Source: Kiritimatiellia bacterium
Lineage (GTDB): Bacteria > Verrucomicrobiota > Kiritimatiellia > CAIVKH01
NCBI GenBank assembly: GCA_027493775.1
Contig: JAOSKE010000003.1
Coordinates: 744,845 to 808,844, forward strand
Direction of reading: 5' to 3'
Length of the DNA: 64,000 nucleotides
The position numbers and the translations under genes were made by a program. The number at the start of each line of letters is the position of its first letter. The stretch's first letter is position 1. Under the pieces are notes generated by a model. That model was not told the origin of the DNA. It worked only from the letters and a program-made list of their open reading frames with translations, and did no database searches. Shown here one piece after another: positions 52,570-62,226 of this stretch.

Positions 52570-54000
52570 ATGAGCGCACCGATATCTAATGTCCGACCGC
52601 CACCGGATGATGTGCTGGCGAAAATTGCGGATTATGTTACGGGAGCGCCTCCCGAAGGCGCGGAGGCGTTTGATACCGCGCGGTATTGTCTGATGGATAG
52701 TATCGCCTGTGCGCTGATGGCGCTGAAATACCCCGAATGTACAAAATTGCTCGGTCCGCTGGTGCCCGGTGCAACCCTCGAGGAGGGGGCGCGGGTCATC
52801 GGCATGAAGGATGAGCTGGACCCGATGCGAAGCGCGTTCAATAACGGGGCGCTGATTCGATGGCTGGACTTCAATGACACTTGGCTGGCCGCAGAGTGGG
52901 GACATCCGTCCGACAATCTCGGGGGCATCCTCGCTGTCGCCGATTGGATGAGTCGGAGCGGAAGGAAAGTGACCGGACACGATATTTTAACCGCAGCGAT
53001 TCGCGCACACGAAATCCAGGGCGTCCTCGCACTGAATAACAGTTTCAATCGCGCGGGAATGGATCATGTCATCTTGGTGCGTATCGCAACTACCGCGGTC
53101 GTCACAGCGATGCTGGGCGGAACACGCCAACAGGTCATCAATGCGGTTTCGAATGCGTGGGCGGATGGCGGAGCGTTGCGGGTGTATCGTCACGCGCCGA
53201 ACACGGGTTCGCGCAAATCCTGGGCCGCAGGTGATGCGACGAGCCGGGGTGTCTGGCACGCCTTCAATGCGCTGCGCAATGAGATGGGATATCCGGGCGC
53301 ACTGACCACCACGGTGTGGGGCTTCCAGGATTCTCTTTTCCGGAACAAGGAAATCACACTCGCACGACCGCTGGGCAGCTATGTGATGGAGAACGTGCTG
53401 TTCAAAATTTCGTTTCCCGCTGAGTTTCACGCGCAAACGGCTGTCGAGTGCGCGTTCAAACTGCATCCGCAGGTCAAGGATCGGCTCGACGAGATTGAGC
53501 GCATCGAAATGACGACGCACGAGTCCGCAATTCGGATCATTGACAAAACCGGTCCCCTGCACAACCCGGCGGATCGCGATCACTGCCTTCAGTATATGGC
53601 GGCCATTGGCCTCATCTTCGGCCAGCTCACCGCAGACCACTACGAAGACAAGGTTGCAGCGGATCCGCGCATTGATGCGCTCCGCGCGAAGATGGTGGTC
53701 GCCGAAGACAAGCGGTACAGCACGGAATATCTCGATCCGGATAAGCGTTCAATTGCCAACGCGATTCAAATCTTCTTCAAAGGCGGCGCACACACGGAAA
53801 AGGTCGAGGTGGAATATCCCGTCGGCCACCGCCGCCGCCGCAAGGAGGGCATCCCGCTGCTCGTTCAGAAGTTCCAAGCTGCGCTTGCAGAGCAGTTCGA
53901 CCCGGCGAAGTGCTGGCAGATTATGAACGTGTTCGACAACGCAGAGCGGCTTGAAAAGGCCAAGGCTGAAGAGTTAATGGGCCTTGTAGTCGCCTCGTAA
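52570..54000 (+). CDS. prpD: MmgE/PrpD-family dehydratase, 2-methylcitrate dehydratase-like
   Basis: PrpD dehydrates 2-methylcitrate to methylaconitate in propionate breakdown. This 476-residue protein shows the family blocks [84 protein letters not shown] and the C-terminal [18 protein letters not shown]. Length is right for PrpD (about 483). No other methylcitrate-cycle genes are in view. A strong hairpin follows. Confidence 0.88.
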   Translation: MSAPISNVRPPPDDVLAKIADYVTGAPPEGAEAFDTARYCLMDSIACALMALKYPECTKLLGPLVPGATLEEGARVIGMKDELDPMRSAFNNGALIRWLDFNDTWLAAEWGHPSDNLGGILAVADWMSRSGRKVTGHDILTAAIRAHEIQGVLALNNSFNRAGMDHVILVRIATTAVVTAMLGGTRQQVINAVSNAWADGGALRVYRHAPNTGSRKSWAAGDATSRGVWHAFNALRNEMGYPGALTTTVWGFQDSLFRNKEITLARPLGSYVMENVLFKISFPAEFHAQTAVECAFKLHPQVKDRLDEIERIEMTTHESAIRIIDKTGPLHNPADRDHCLQYMAAIGLIFGQLTADHYEDKVAADPRIDALRAKMVVAEDKRYSTEYLDPDKRSIANAIQIFFKGGAHTEKVEVEYPVGHRRRRKEGIPLLVQKFQAALAEQFDPAKCWQIMNVFDNAERLEKAKAEELMGLVVAS

Positions 54001-54018
54001 GACAAATATCAACAACCC

Positions 54019-54061
54019 ATCGCCCGCGCGACACGCCAATTGACCGCGTCGCGCGGGCGAT
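54019..54061 (+). terminator. Strong hairpin terminator after prpD
   Basis: A perfect 14-bp stem (54019-54032 with 54048-54061; ATCGCCCGCGCGAC and its complement) around a 15-base loop, followed by TTGTT, lies 19 bp past the prpD stop. Confidence 0.75.
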
Positions 54062-54148
54062 TTGTTAATGCGGGAAGGCGCGCGAGCGCATGGGCGGAGT
54101 GCGCGTTGTGCGGCTCCTTGGCGCAGAAGAACTATTGTTAAACAGATA

Positions 54149-54188
54149 GCCCCCGCAGTAGGAGCAGGAAGGCTCCTACCACGGGGGC
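54149..54188 (-). terminator. Strong hairpin terminator after the GH57 gene
   Basis: GCCCCCG (54149-54155) pairs with CGGGGGC (54182-54188), and TAGGAGC (54159-54165) with GCTCCTA (54172-54178), separated by small internal loops. It lies 14 bp past the leftward GH57 stop and is followed on the minus strand by TATCTGTTT. No gene is visible in 54001-54201. Confidence 0.7.
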
Positions 54189-54201
54189 ATTGGAGGCGCG
54201 C

Positions 54202-57200
54202 TTATTGAACGAAACCGATTCGATAGAAGTTCGTGGACAAGTTCAGATTTGTGAGCGTGAGGTTGATCGTGGCACCGTCGCCGATGCGCTCCGAGCCGGC
54301 TACTTTTTGCCAGTTCGCTGTCGGCATAAGCATCGGGCTGGACCAAATCGCGTACGTCACGCCGGGCGCACTGCCGTTGATGCTGAGCTGCAAGTTGCCG
54401 GCGCCAATCTGGAGCAAGGCGGCATTGATCTCCGGGGGCTCGGATTGAGCATCCCGAATGACGATGATGGAGTCGGAGTGATTCGTCCATCCACCGGCCG
54501 CCGGTGAAGTAATCTTCAACCCCTTGAAGAAGAAGTCGCGATTCGAGTTGTTTCCGTCCGTCGTGCCGTTCTGATAGCTCCACGCGCGGAATGAGTCCAC
54601 CACTCCACTCACCGCTCCGGTATAAGTCCGCGTTGAGCCGCCAACCGGCGTGACATTCACAGAATAGGTCGTCGGGCTGGACAAGGTGAACGCGATATCC
54701 AACCCCTGGTCAGTCCAGTTGATGTCGGTCGCCGTCGGAGTGGCACCCTGCTTGTAATGCTGTTCGCCACCGATGAAGTAGAACTGCCAGACTTGGTTGC
54801 TTCCGCTCTTCAGCTCAATACCGATCGAACCGGGCGCATCCTGCCAGAGCCAGCCGTTCTGGATATGGACGGAGAAGGTTTGTCCGCTGCTAAGCCCTGT
54901 CGAGAAGGGACGGCTTGCGTCGGCCAAGTGGTTGGTTTCATGCGACCACATGCCCCATCCCTTTTGCGCGTCAATGAAGTGCCCGCTATTCCCATTTTCT
55001 GCCTGCAACACCCATGCACCAAACCCGGTGCCGCCGTTGTTGCCATTGTTCCAGCCGCCGGAATATGCGGCGTCACTGGCGTCGTCGCTGGCGTTCGTCG
55101 CCGTACCACTCACCACCACGTTCGAGCCTTTCACGATGATCTCGTTTCCGCCAACGGCGAGCGCAATGCCCGGAATGGCCCAGGGCGTGACGGCAACGGT
55201 TGAGCCGAACGCGCCCGTCGCCACGTTGGTCCACGCGAGTTGACCCGACATATCGTCGGCAACGCCGGAGATATTTACAGTAGTCGTCTCGTAGGGAACA
55301 TGCGCACCGGTTGCCGGATTGGTGATCACCAGCCCCGTCGGCACAGGATCGCAATTTTGGATATCAAAGTGCCAATCCGCGCCGCCGTTGTTGTCCCAAA
55401 TGCCGCCGCCATCGTTGAAGACGACGTCAATGTTCGTCGAGCCGGCAAGCGGGGTGTACACATACGTCCAGTTCGCGCCGCTCTTGGTCATACTCGGATT
55501 CGGCAAAATCACGTCCTGCCAGCCGTTGCGGCCGATGTGAATCTTAACCGAGCCCCGCGCCCTGCAAGTTGCGCCCGGCCGGGTTGTAGGTGATCGTGAT
55601 CGGCGCGCAGCCGGCCGCATTGGTCGGGCTGATCGAGACCGGACCCAGCGGCTCCTCCGGCCCTTCGCCGCAGCCGGTGACGGCCTTGTGCCAATCACCG
55701 CCGCCGTTGTTGTCCCACACGTTGTTGCCATCGTTGAAGACAACATCAATCACGGTCGTGTTTGTCGGGACGGTATAGACATATTCCCAGTAATAGCCGT
55801 TCTTCGTCATCGTCGGATTGGGTGTGATCACGTCCGTCCACCCGTTGCGGCCTATATGGATTTTGATTGTGCTCGCATTCTTCAGCGGGCCTTCGTTGGG
55901 GTAGTAGCGAATGGTGACAGGATCGCAGTTCGCCGGAAGCTCGCCGGATCGAAGACGACGGCAGAGGGCCCGACAGGGGCTTCGCAGTCGCGGATGGAAA
56001 CTTTCCAGTTGTTTCCTCCATTGTTGGCCCAGTTTGCTCCACCATCGTTGAACGCCACCTCCAACTGCGGCGCGTTGTCGGGAATTTGATTTGTGCCAAA
56101 CGTGTAGCTGAAGGTGTTGCTGCCATCGCGCGTCATTGCGACGCTGGCCCAATCGTTCGTGTTCGTTGAGAAGTGATAGCTGATGTTCACCACGGCAGCC
56201 GTCGCAAGAGGCGACGTGGCCGCATTGAAGTTCACCGTGATCGGGGCGCAATCCGAAGGCGCCCCGGGGTTGAAGGATGCCGAAGGCGACAGCGAGCTTG
56301 CGCCGCCGTCGTGCTCGACGAAGACGTGCTGAATGTCCGACTTCGAGATATTGCTGCGGCCGTCCGTCGCCTCAATGTAGTAATCGAGCAACTTGCCGCG
56401 GAAGCCGGGCACATTCGCATCGGTAATTTTGGCAAAATAGTAATCCGCTACAACTGGATTGGGCCAGAACGCGGGATCGAAGTTGAAGTAGTCTATCTGA
56501 CCGTTTGCTGCGGCCGCATTGAGCGCCGTGCGCGTCTTCGGCAACACGCGCTTGGTCATCGGGATGCTGATCCACGAACCAACATCCGCGCCGCCCGCGT
56601 AGGTTTCGTTATCCGTTGTCGCCAGCGAGTTCACGCCATCGTTGTCCACGCGCACCTTGAGGACCACCTGGCCATCGGGAATACCCGAGAGATCGTAGGC
56701 GTGCGTCCAGACATAGAATTCGCTCGGCATCTTCTTGAGGAAGCGCTCATCGCCACCCGGGATCCGGTTGTACCAACCAAACGTATAGGCCCCTGGGTTG
56801 TACGGAAACCGCTGCGGCTTCAGCACCGTCGGACCCGTCGCATCCTTATCCATGCGCGTGGACATGAACGATTGCAGCTTGTCAATCGCGCGCTTGGTCG
56901 CGAGGCCGGGCTTCGTTTCGTCATCGTTGCCCAAGCCGCCGTAATAGTTGAACCCGGAATCGAGTCCGGCGAGGTAGATGTGCCACGCCAGCTCGACATC
57001 GTTCGGGTTCATCCACGTGCCGTCCCAATCGTATGGCGCCTGCACCTTCCACGCCGCGACGCTGCCACCCTCATCTTTAAGAATCTGCTCCGCCGTGATT
57101 ACCCAGTTGGCACCCGCCATCAGCGGGGCATAGCTGAAGAACTTGAGCGCAAAGCCCGGCGTCTCCAAATCCGCCTGCGTGCCTGGATAGCGATTCGTCG

Positions 57201-58494
57201 CGCCGATCGCCGTGTTGTAGAGCGGCGGCTCGATCCATTTCAGGAAGTTCGGAGAACCGTAATCCATCTCCGGGAAAATCCATGCGCCGTCTTCGATGTG
57301 TACAAGATCCGCATTCGCCTTCGCGGCATTCACAAAACCCTGCGGCGTATTCTTCACGTAACCCGCATTTGCGGAGTCATTGAAGAACTGCGGCGTGGCT
57401 TCCCTCCATGAACTGTCCCCGCCGCCCCACGCATTGTCACCGTCCGAGGCCGGCATCACAATGAGCGGCTTATTCGAATCATTTGCGTAAGGTGCGATAA
57501 AGTCTTGGATTTTGCCGATGCCCTCATTGGCATAGCCGAAGCGGTAACTCAACACGTCGTCGGACGGAACAAGGTACATCTGTTTTACCGCGCCCGACTC
57601 GGGGTTCACGTATTGCGCCTTGTGGAGTTGGTACGCAAACGGAGCCACGTTCCACGCGGCGTTCCCGGGATTCGGCTCGCTATACCACCAGCCGGTCGTC
57701 GGCGAGGGGCCGAGCAGGTCCGCTTTGTTCGGCGGGGTTGAAAAAATGCCGTACTGGTTCCCATCGAGATTGAACTGATTGAAGTAGGTTGGAGCAGTGC
57801 GGCTCAAGTGGTGACTGGCAACGATGGACCACTCGTATCCCTCCTCCACCAGCACATCAATCAACGACTGCGAGAACGCCATTTCCGTCGGGAAATATCC
57901 TTTTGAGTGATCGGACAAATCAGAGTTTCCGCCCCACGCCTTCCACCACGCCTGTTTGAACGTCTGAAGCTCCTTGCGGAAAACTTCTTTCGGGAGCAAC
58001 GGCGCGAGCGAGTGGTGATAGGTAAAGCCGACGAGATCGAGACGACCCGACTGGCGCGCGGAAGTGTTTCCACTATTCCAGTTTCCTCCATACCCAAGAT
58101 TTCCGCCCGCACCAAGCTGACGAACGTTATCAATCAGCGAGCCGGAATAGCTCAGCGCGAAACCACCACCCGAAAATTGGTTCAGCGAATTCGCAGGTCC
58201 GCCCTGATAGGCATTGCGCCGATCATCCAAGCCGAAAATGTCCGTGAGGTTGTTTTCCGGATGCTGGCTGGAGCTGATGCCGCCGTAATTTTGGCCGGAT
58301 TTGAGGACAATTGAATCCCATGCGTACTGCACGCGCTGATTCTGGCTGCCGTTGCTATTCCACTCCGGCCAGTAAATCGGCTGGTGATTGTGCCAAAATC
58401 GGGAAACGTGAACATTCTGAGGCGCCGCAAACACGGCTGACGCCATAAGCGCCGTACCCATCGCCGCCAGTGTGATCCATGCTGTCTTTTTCAT
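54202..58494 (-). CDS. Secreted GH57-family glycosidase with three starch-binding-like modules, two frameshifts
   Basis: A signal peptide (MKKTAWITLAAMGTALMASAVFA) precedes the GH57 domain: RFWHNHQPIYWPEW (region 1), TEMAFSQSLIDVLVEEGYEWSIVASHH, and MPASDGDNAWGGG (region 4). Three modules follow, each with a C-API/PVTI start and an FNDG ... NNGG ... W end; the last two carry KIHIGRNGW as in CBM25/26 starch-binding domains. A tail ends in NFYRIGFVQ. The frame breaks near 55937-55947 (one base missing, joining FDPA to ELPANCDP) and at C4 55553-55556 (one extra, joining LQGAG to SVKIHI). Repaired length is about 1430 aa. GAGGG precedes the ATG at 58494. Likely extracellular amylase or amylopullulanase. 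Confidence 0.85.
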
Positions 58495-58694
58495 TTTTTC
58501 AACCCTCTTCACGATAGATATAAACCGATTTACTAAAACGCTACACCTGCCAGCATTTCGATGTAAAGAATATAAGTCAAAACTTTTACTAAAATATTCA
58601 GCACTACGCAATCCTCTTTTGCTGAAGCGTTTAAGTAGGCGGCCTGGAGAATGGCGTTGCGTGATTCGCCGCATCATCCTACCGTGACCTTCGT
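58495..58694. promoter_or_regulatory. AT-rich divergent intergenic region between GH57 and pdxB
   Basis: This 200-bp gap is far more AT-rich than its surroundings and must hold promoters for both genes. TTTACTAAAA occurs twice in direct orientation, at 58529-58538 and 58585-58594, 56 bp apart, possibly regulator sites for the amylase gene. No clear -35/-10 pair stands out. Confidence 0.45.
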
Positions 58695-59841
58695 ATGAAG
58701 ATTATTTGCGCAACAAGTGTAGCCTTGGGACACGAGGCGTTTTCCACAATCGGCGAGGTCGAGAATATCGCAGAGCGCGACATTGATTCAACCGTGGTTC
58801 GCAACGCGGCAATGCTCATCACCCGATCAAAGGTCAAAGTGAATCGTGCGTTGCTTGAGAATAGCAGCGTCCGCTTCGTCGCAACGGCAACCGCGGGCTA
58901 TGACCACTTTGACATCTCTTCCCTTAAAGAGAGGGGCATCGCGTGGTACTCCGCCGCTGGCTGCAACGCGAACAGCGTAGCAGAGTGGGTGGTCGCCGCG
59001 CTGTTGAAACTCGCGGTTGAGCGGAATATGCAACTCGAAGGAAAAACACTGGGCATCATTGGCGTCGGCCACGTCGGCTCACGCGTCGTCGCCCTCGCGC
59101 CAGCGTTGGGGCTGCGAATTTTACTCAACGACCCGCCGCGCCAACTCGCCGAAGCCGGATCGCAGTGGAGCAGCCTCAATACGCTACTCAGCGAATCGGA
59201 CATCGTCACCCTTCACGTTCCGCTGACCAACGAAGGGCCACACGCAACACGCGGGATGGTGGACGCGGACTTTTTCTCGCGTATGAGGCCCGGCGCGATA
59301 TTCCTCAACGCCTCACGCGGCGAGGTTGTGGACGAACCGGCGTTGATGCAGGCGCTCGACAACAAACAGGTGAGCCACGCGCTCCTCGACGTCTTCGCCC
59401 ACGAACCCGACGTGAATCCGGCACTTGCGGAAAAAGCAAATCTCGTCACCCCGCACATCGCGGGCTACTCTTACGAAGGCCGCGTGCGCGGCACAGAACT
59501 TTGCTACCTCGCTGCGTGCAGCATTTTGAAGGTCAAGCCGACATGGACCCCGCCCCCGCTTCCGGCCGATCCTGCGCGAATCATCCAGCTTTCGGACGGC
59601 CAAGCAAATCCCGTCGCCGCTCTCGCAGAAGCCGTGCGCACGGCGTACAACATTAGATCCGACGACGCCTCATTGCGTGCTGGTCTCGGCAGCGACGAAG
59701 CAGCGCGTCGCAAATATTTTTCAACGTCTCCGCAGCCACTACCCCATCCGCCACGAATTCCCCGCCTACACCATCCACCCGTCCGCGCCGCCTCCCCTTG
59801 CCAACGCCCTGACTCGCCTCGGGTTCGTTACAGCGAGTTAG
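58695..59841 (+). CDS. pdxB: 4-phosphoerythronate dehydrogenase (PdxB-like), frameshifted
   Basis: PdxB oxidises 4-phosphoerythronate in pyridoxal phosphate synthesis. ATAGYDHFDISSLKERGIAW, GIIGVGHVGSRV (NAD site), LNASRGEVVDEPAL (Arg), and TPHIAGYSYEG (catalytic His) are all present, and the ending is of the PdxB type with a C-terminal dimerisation domain. The frame breaks at T5 (59717-59721); dropping one T gives YFQRLRSHYPIRHEF and a stop at 59841, for 381 residues, exactly the usual length. It overlaps the restriction gene stop by 3 bp. Other hydroxyacid dehydrogenases are possible but less fitting. Confidence 0.8.
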
Positions 59842-60576
59842 GAATCTTTCGCAGCGCCCGAATTTGCGGACACAAGCTTCGCCCACAGAATGGAGCCATC
59901 TTCCCCGCAATACTCCTTGCTGAACTCCAACGTGAACTTGTTGATCACCTTGACGTATTCGACCTGAAACTCATCGTTCCGCTCTTTTGCCTTGCAGCCC
60001 AGCGGCTCGATAATTTCTGTATATAAATCCTTGTCGCCCGAAACAAACTCCCAAAATCGCTGGCCGCACAATTTGAGATAATCTCCTTTGTCGGGCGCAT
60101 TATCTTTGCCGTAGCAACAACCGTTAACCGCAATCACGCGCAATCCGCTCTGTGTGTTCGTACCCAGCACTTTTTTTGCTTTCTTAAAATCATCCTTCAT
60201 CTTCGCTATCTGGCGGCTATTGCCCCAATTCGGGCCGGACTTTATGGAAACAAGGTATTTGGTTTGGTCCCGATCAAACTCAAGGTCTATTCCCTCCGCA
60301 GACGATTTTTTTGCCGTTGAAGGCGCGGGCGCACACAAAGATCGCCAGTTCCTCCAAAAATCCGCCAAAAATCCCCTCTTCCTGCGAAGAAAGGTGCGCA
60401 TCCAGGACACCCCGAACCAAATCGTGCGCTGTGTTCTGGTTTTTTGCCCGAAACAGATACGGATTCTTTCGCGCCAAAACTTTTTTTAGCTGTAAGCCTC
60501 GCAAAGCTTCGATCCGCCGCTCGTGAAAGCGACGGATATTCCGCTCAATGAACCCTTCTAGTCTGTTTTTTGGCAT
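59838..60576 (-). CDS. Type II restriction endonuclease (PmeII/MjaII-like), frameshifted
   Basis: After the methyltransferase gene, MPKNRLEGFIERNIRRFHERRIEALRGL begins a nuclease of about 245 residues. A PD-(D/E)xK-like core reads SSAEGIDLEFDRDQTKYLVSIKSGPNWGNS, with Asp then Ser-Ile-Lys in a plausible catalytic spacing. The later INGCCYGKD and KLCGQRFWEFVSGDKDLY are distinctive; I associate them with PmeII/MjaII-type enzymes from memory, without a search. The frame breaks at T7 (60306-60312; A7 on the coding strand); dropping one A restores NGKKSSAEG. Its start lies inside the methylase gene end. Confidence 0.75.
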
Positions 60577-61430
60577 ATTTTTTATTTGTCGCAGGCTTGG
60601 GATCAAGCAGGACAATCTCAACCGAGCGGGTCTTTTCTTCGGCGAGCTCCACATATTCCCGTTTGACATCAATTCCAACCGTGTTTCTGTGAAGCCGCTG
60701 CGCCACGGCGCATGTGGTTCCGCTTCCTGCGAACGGGTCCAGCACCCAGTCCCCTTCTTGCGTAAAAAGTTTTATGAACCACTCCGGCAGGGCGCGCGGG
60801 AACGTGGCGCTATGATTGCGGTTGTCTGTCTCGGTCGCTAAATGGAGAACATTGGAGGGATAGGCCTTGTCCCGCCCGACCCAATTCGCGATATTTTTTC
60901 CGAAGCCGCTTCCGACTTGTGAATCGAAGCGAACAACATCGTTTTTTCCAAGATGCTTGAGTCTCGTTTTCGCCCAACTCCCCATCGGCACCATTACGCT
61001 TTCTTGAAACATCCGAAATTTTTTTGTTTTGTTGAATTGCAGGCAGCGCTCCCACGCATCGCGGAATCGGTTCGGCCATTTGCCCGGATGGCAGTTGCGC
61101 TTGTGCCAGATAAACTCCTCCGTCCAGAGCCACCCCTGTTCACGAAGGGCAAGAATAAGCTCCAGCACATACGTATGCCGCTCCGCCGCAACCACCTTTT
61201 CCTTGATATTGAGGATGAATGTTCCCGTTGGCTTCAACACGCGCAAAAACTGCTTACTTTTGGGCAGAAACCAGGCGACGTACTCGTCTGGACTTATCCC
61301 GCCGTAGGTCTTTGCGCGGCTATCCGCATAGGGCGGCGACGTGACGATGAGATCGAAAAAAATTATCGGGGTAATCCAGCAAAACATCTGCGCAATCCCC
61401 ATGCTTTATGACGGCTTCGATGGTCTTCAT
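60545..61430 (-). CDS. Type II DNA methyltransferase, frameshifted
   Basis: TSPPYAD (motif IV) precedes DPFAGSGTT (motif I) in the permuted order of beta-class amino-methyltransferases. The SPPY form is typical of N4-cytosine methylases, although N6-adenine enzymes can have it. The frame is lost at A7 (61356-61362); dropping one base gives NFFDLIVTSPPY and restores the start MKTIEAVIKHGDCADVLLDYPD at 61430. It protects host DNA from the downstream endonuclease and is expressed first, as usual. Length about 294 residues. Confidence 0.85.
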
Positions 61431-61548
61431 TGCTTTGCCCCATTCTAACCGGAGCGCGTAGGAATTACCAGTTCCCACGATTTCGATTTTGTCTGTCGGG
61501 AAACTTTGCTAGAGAGTAACGAAGGAATTAATAATCGGCGGCACATTT

Positions 61549-62226
61549 ATGGATCCTGCACTACTTAATAAAGTCCTCGTCAATAGCGGCTATTTTCTGC
61601 AGCTACTCGCGCTGCTCACCAAGGACATTCTCTGGCTGCGCGCCATTTTGATCGTCGCGCAATCCGTGGTCTGCGTGTATGCGTACCGAATCGGCGTGAT
61701 GCCGATCTTCTTCTGGAATATCGCATTTGTCACAATCAACTGCTTCCGACTCGCAGGAATTTTGAACGAGCGTCGCCCGATCAAGCTTCCACCCGATGAA
61801 GAAGATACCTATCGCCGGACGTTTTCCGCGATGACGCGACGCGAGTTTCTCTACCTTTGGGAAATGGGGCACGCGCAGGAACACGACAACGCGCAGCTCA
61901 TCCGCGAGGGAGAAAAGCAAAAAGATCTCGTGCTTCTATTGGATGGACACGTTGCGGTTCAGCGCGAGGGCAAACACCTTGCACGACTCGGTCGCGGAAC
62001 ATTCGTTGCAGAGATGAGTTTTGTTTCGGGCGAACCCGCCTCTGCGGATGTAATCGCGGATGGCATGGTTCGCGCGCGCGCATGGTCGCAGGAAAAACTT
62101 TTGGCGTTGGAACAGTTGAACCCTTCGTTATTAATTAAACTGCAAAACATCCTCGCACGTGATCTATCGAGTAAAGTTAAGGCGGCAAATCAAGCGAAAC
62201 AGACTGGGCAATCAAGTTTGGAATGA
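61549..62226 (+). CDS. Popeye-like membrane protein with cyclic-nucleotide-binding fold
   Basis: Three hydrophobic helices (residues about 13-70) lead into RLAGILNERRPIKLPPDEEDTYRRTFSAMTRREFLYLWEMG, then a cNMP-binding beta roll (LIREGEKQKDLVLLLDGHVAVQREGKHLARLGRGTFVAEMSFVSGEPASADVIADG). The three-helix plus RRPxK...YRRxF plus cNMP arrangement mirrors animal Popeye (POPDC) proteins, which bind cAMP. Bacterial members are known but scarce. The classical phosphate-binding RxA is absent; AEMSFVSGEPASADV occupies its place. Overlaps the next gene by ATGA. Confidence 0.7.
   Translation: MDPALLNKVLVNSGYFLQLLALLTKDILWLRAILIVAQSVVCVYAYRIGVMPIFFWNIAFVTINCFRLAGILNERRPIKLPPDEEDTYRRTFSAMTRREFLYLWEMGHAQEHDNAQLIREGEKQKDLVLLLDGHVAVQREGKHLARLGRGTFVAEMSFVSGEPASADVIADGMVRARAWSQEKLLALEQLNPSLLIKLQNILARDLSSKVKAANQAKQTGQSSLE

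Noticed and set aside
56173-57411. 412-aa plus-strand open frame
   Set aside because: Antisense to the GH57 gene, which has clear family motifs in the same interval.
59842-60026. Extension of the PdxB frame to 60026
   Set aside because: After restoring one base in the T5 run, the protein ends at 59841 at the usual PdxB length; the extension is nonsense antisense to the restriction gene.
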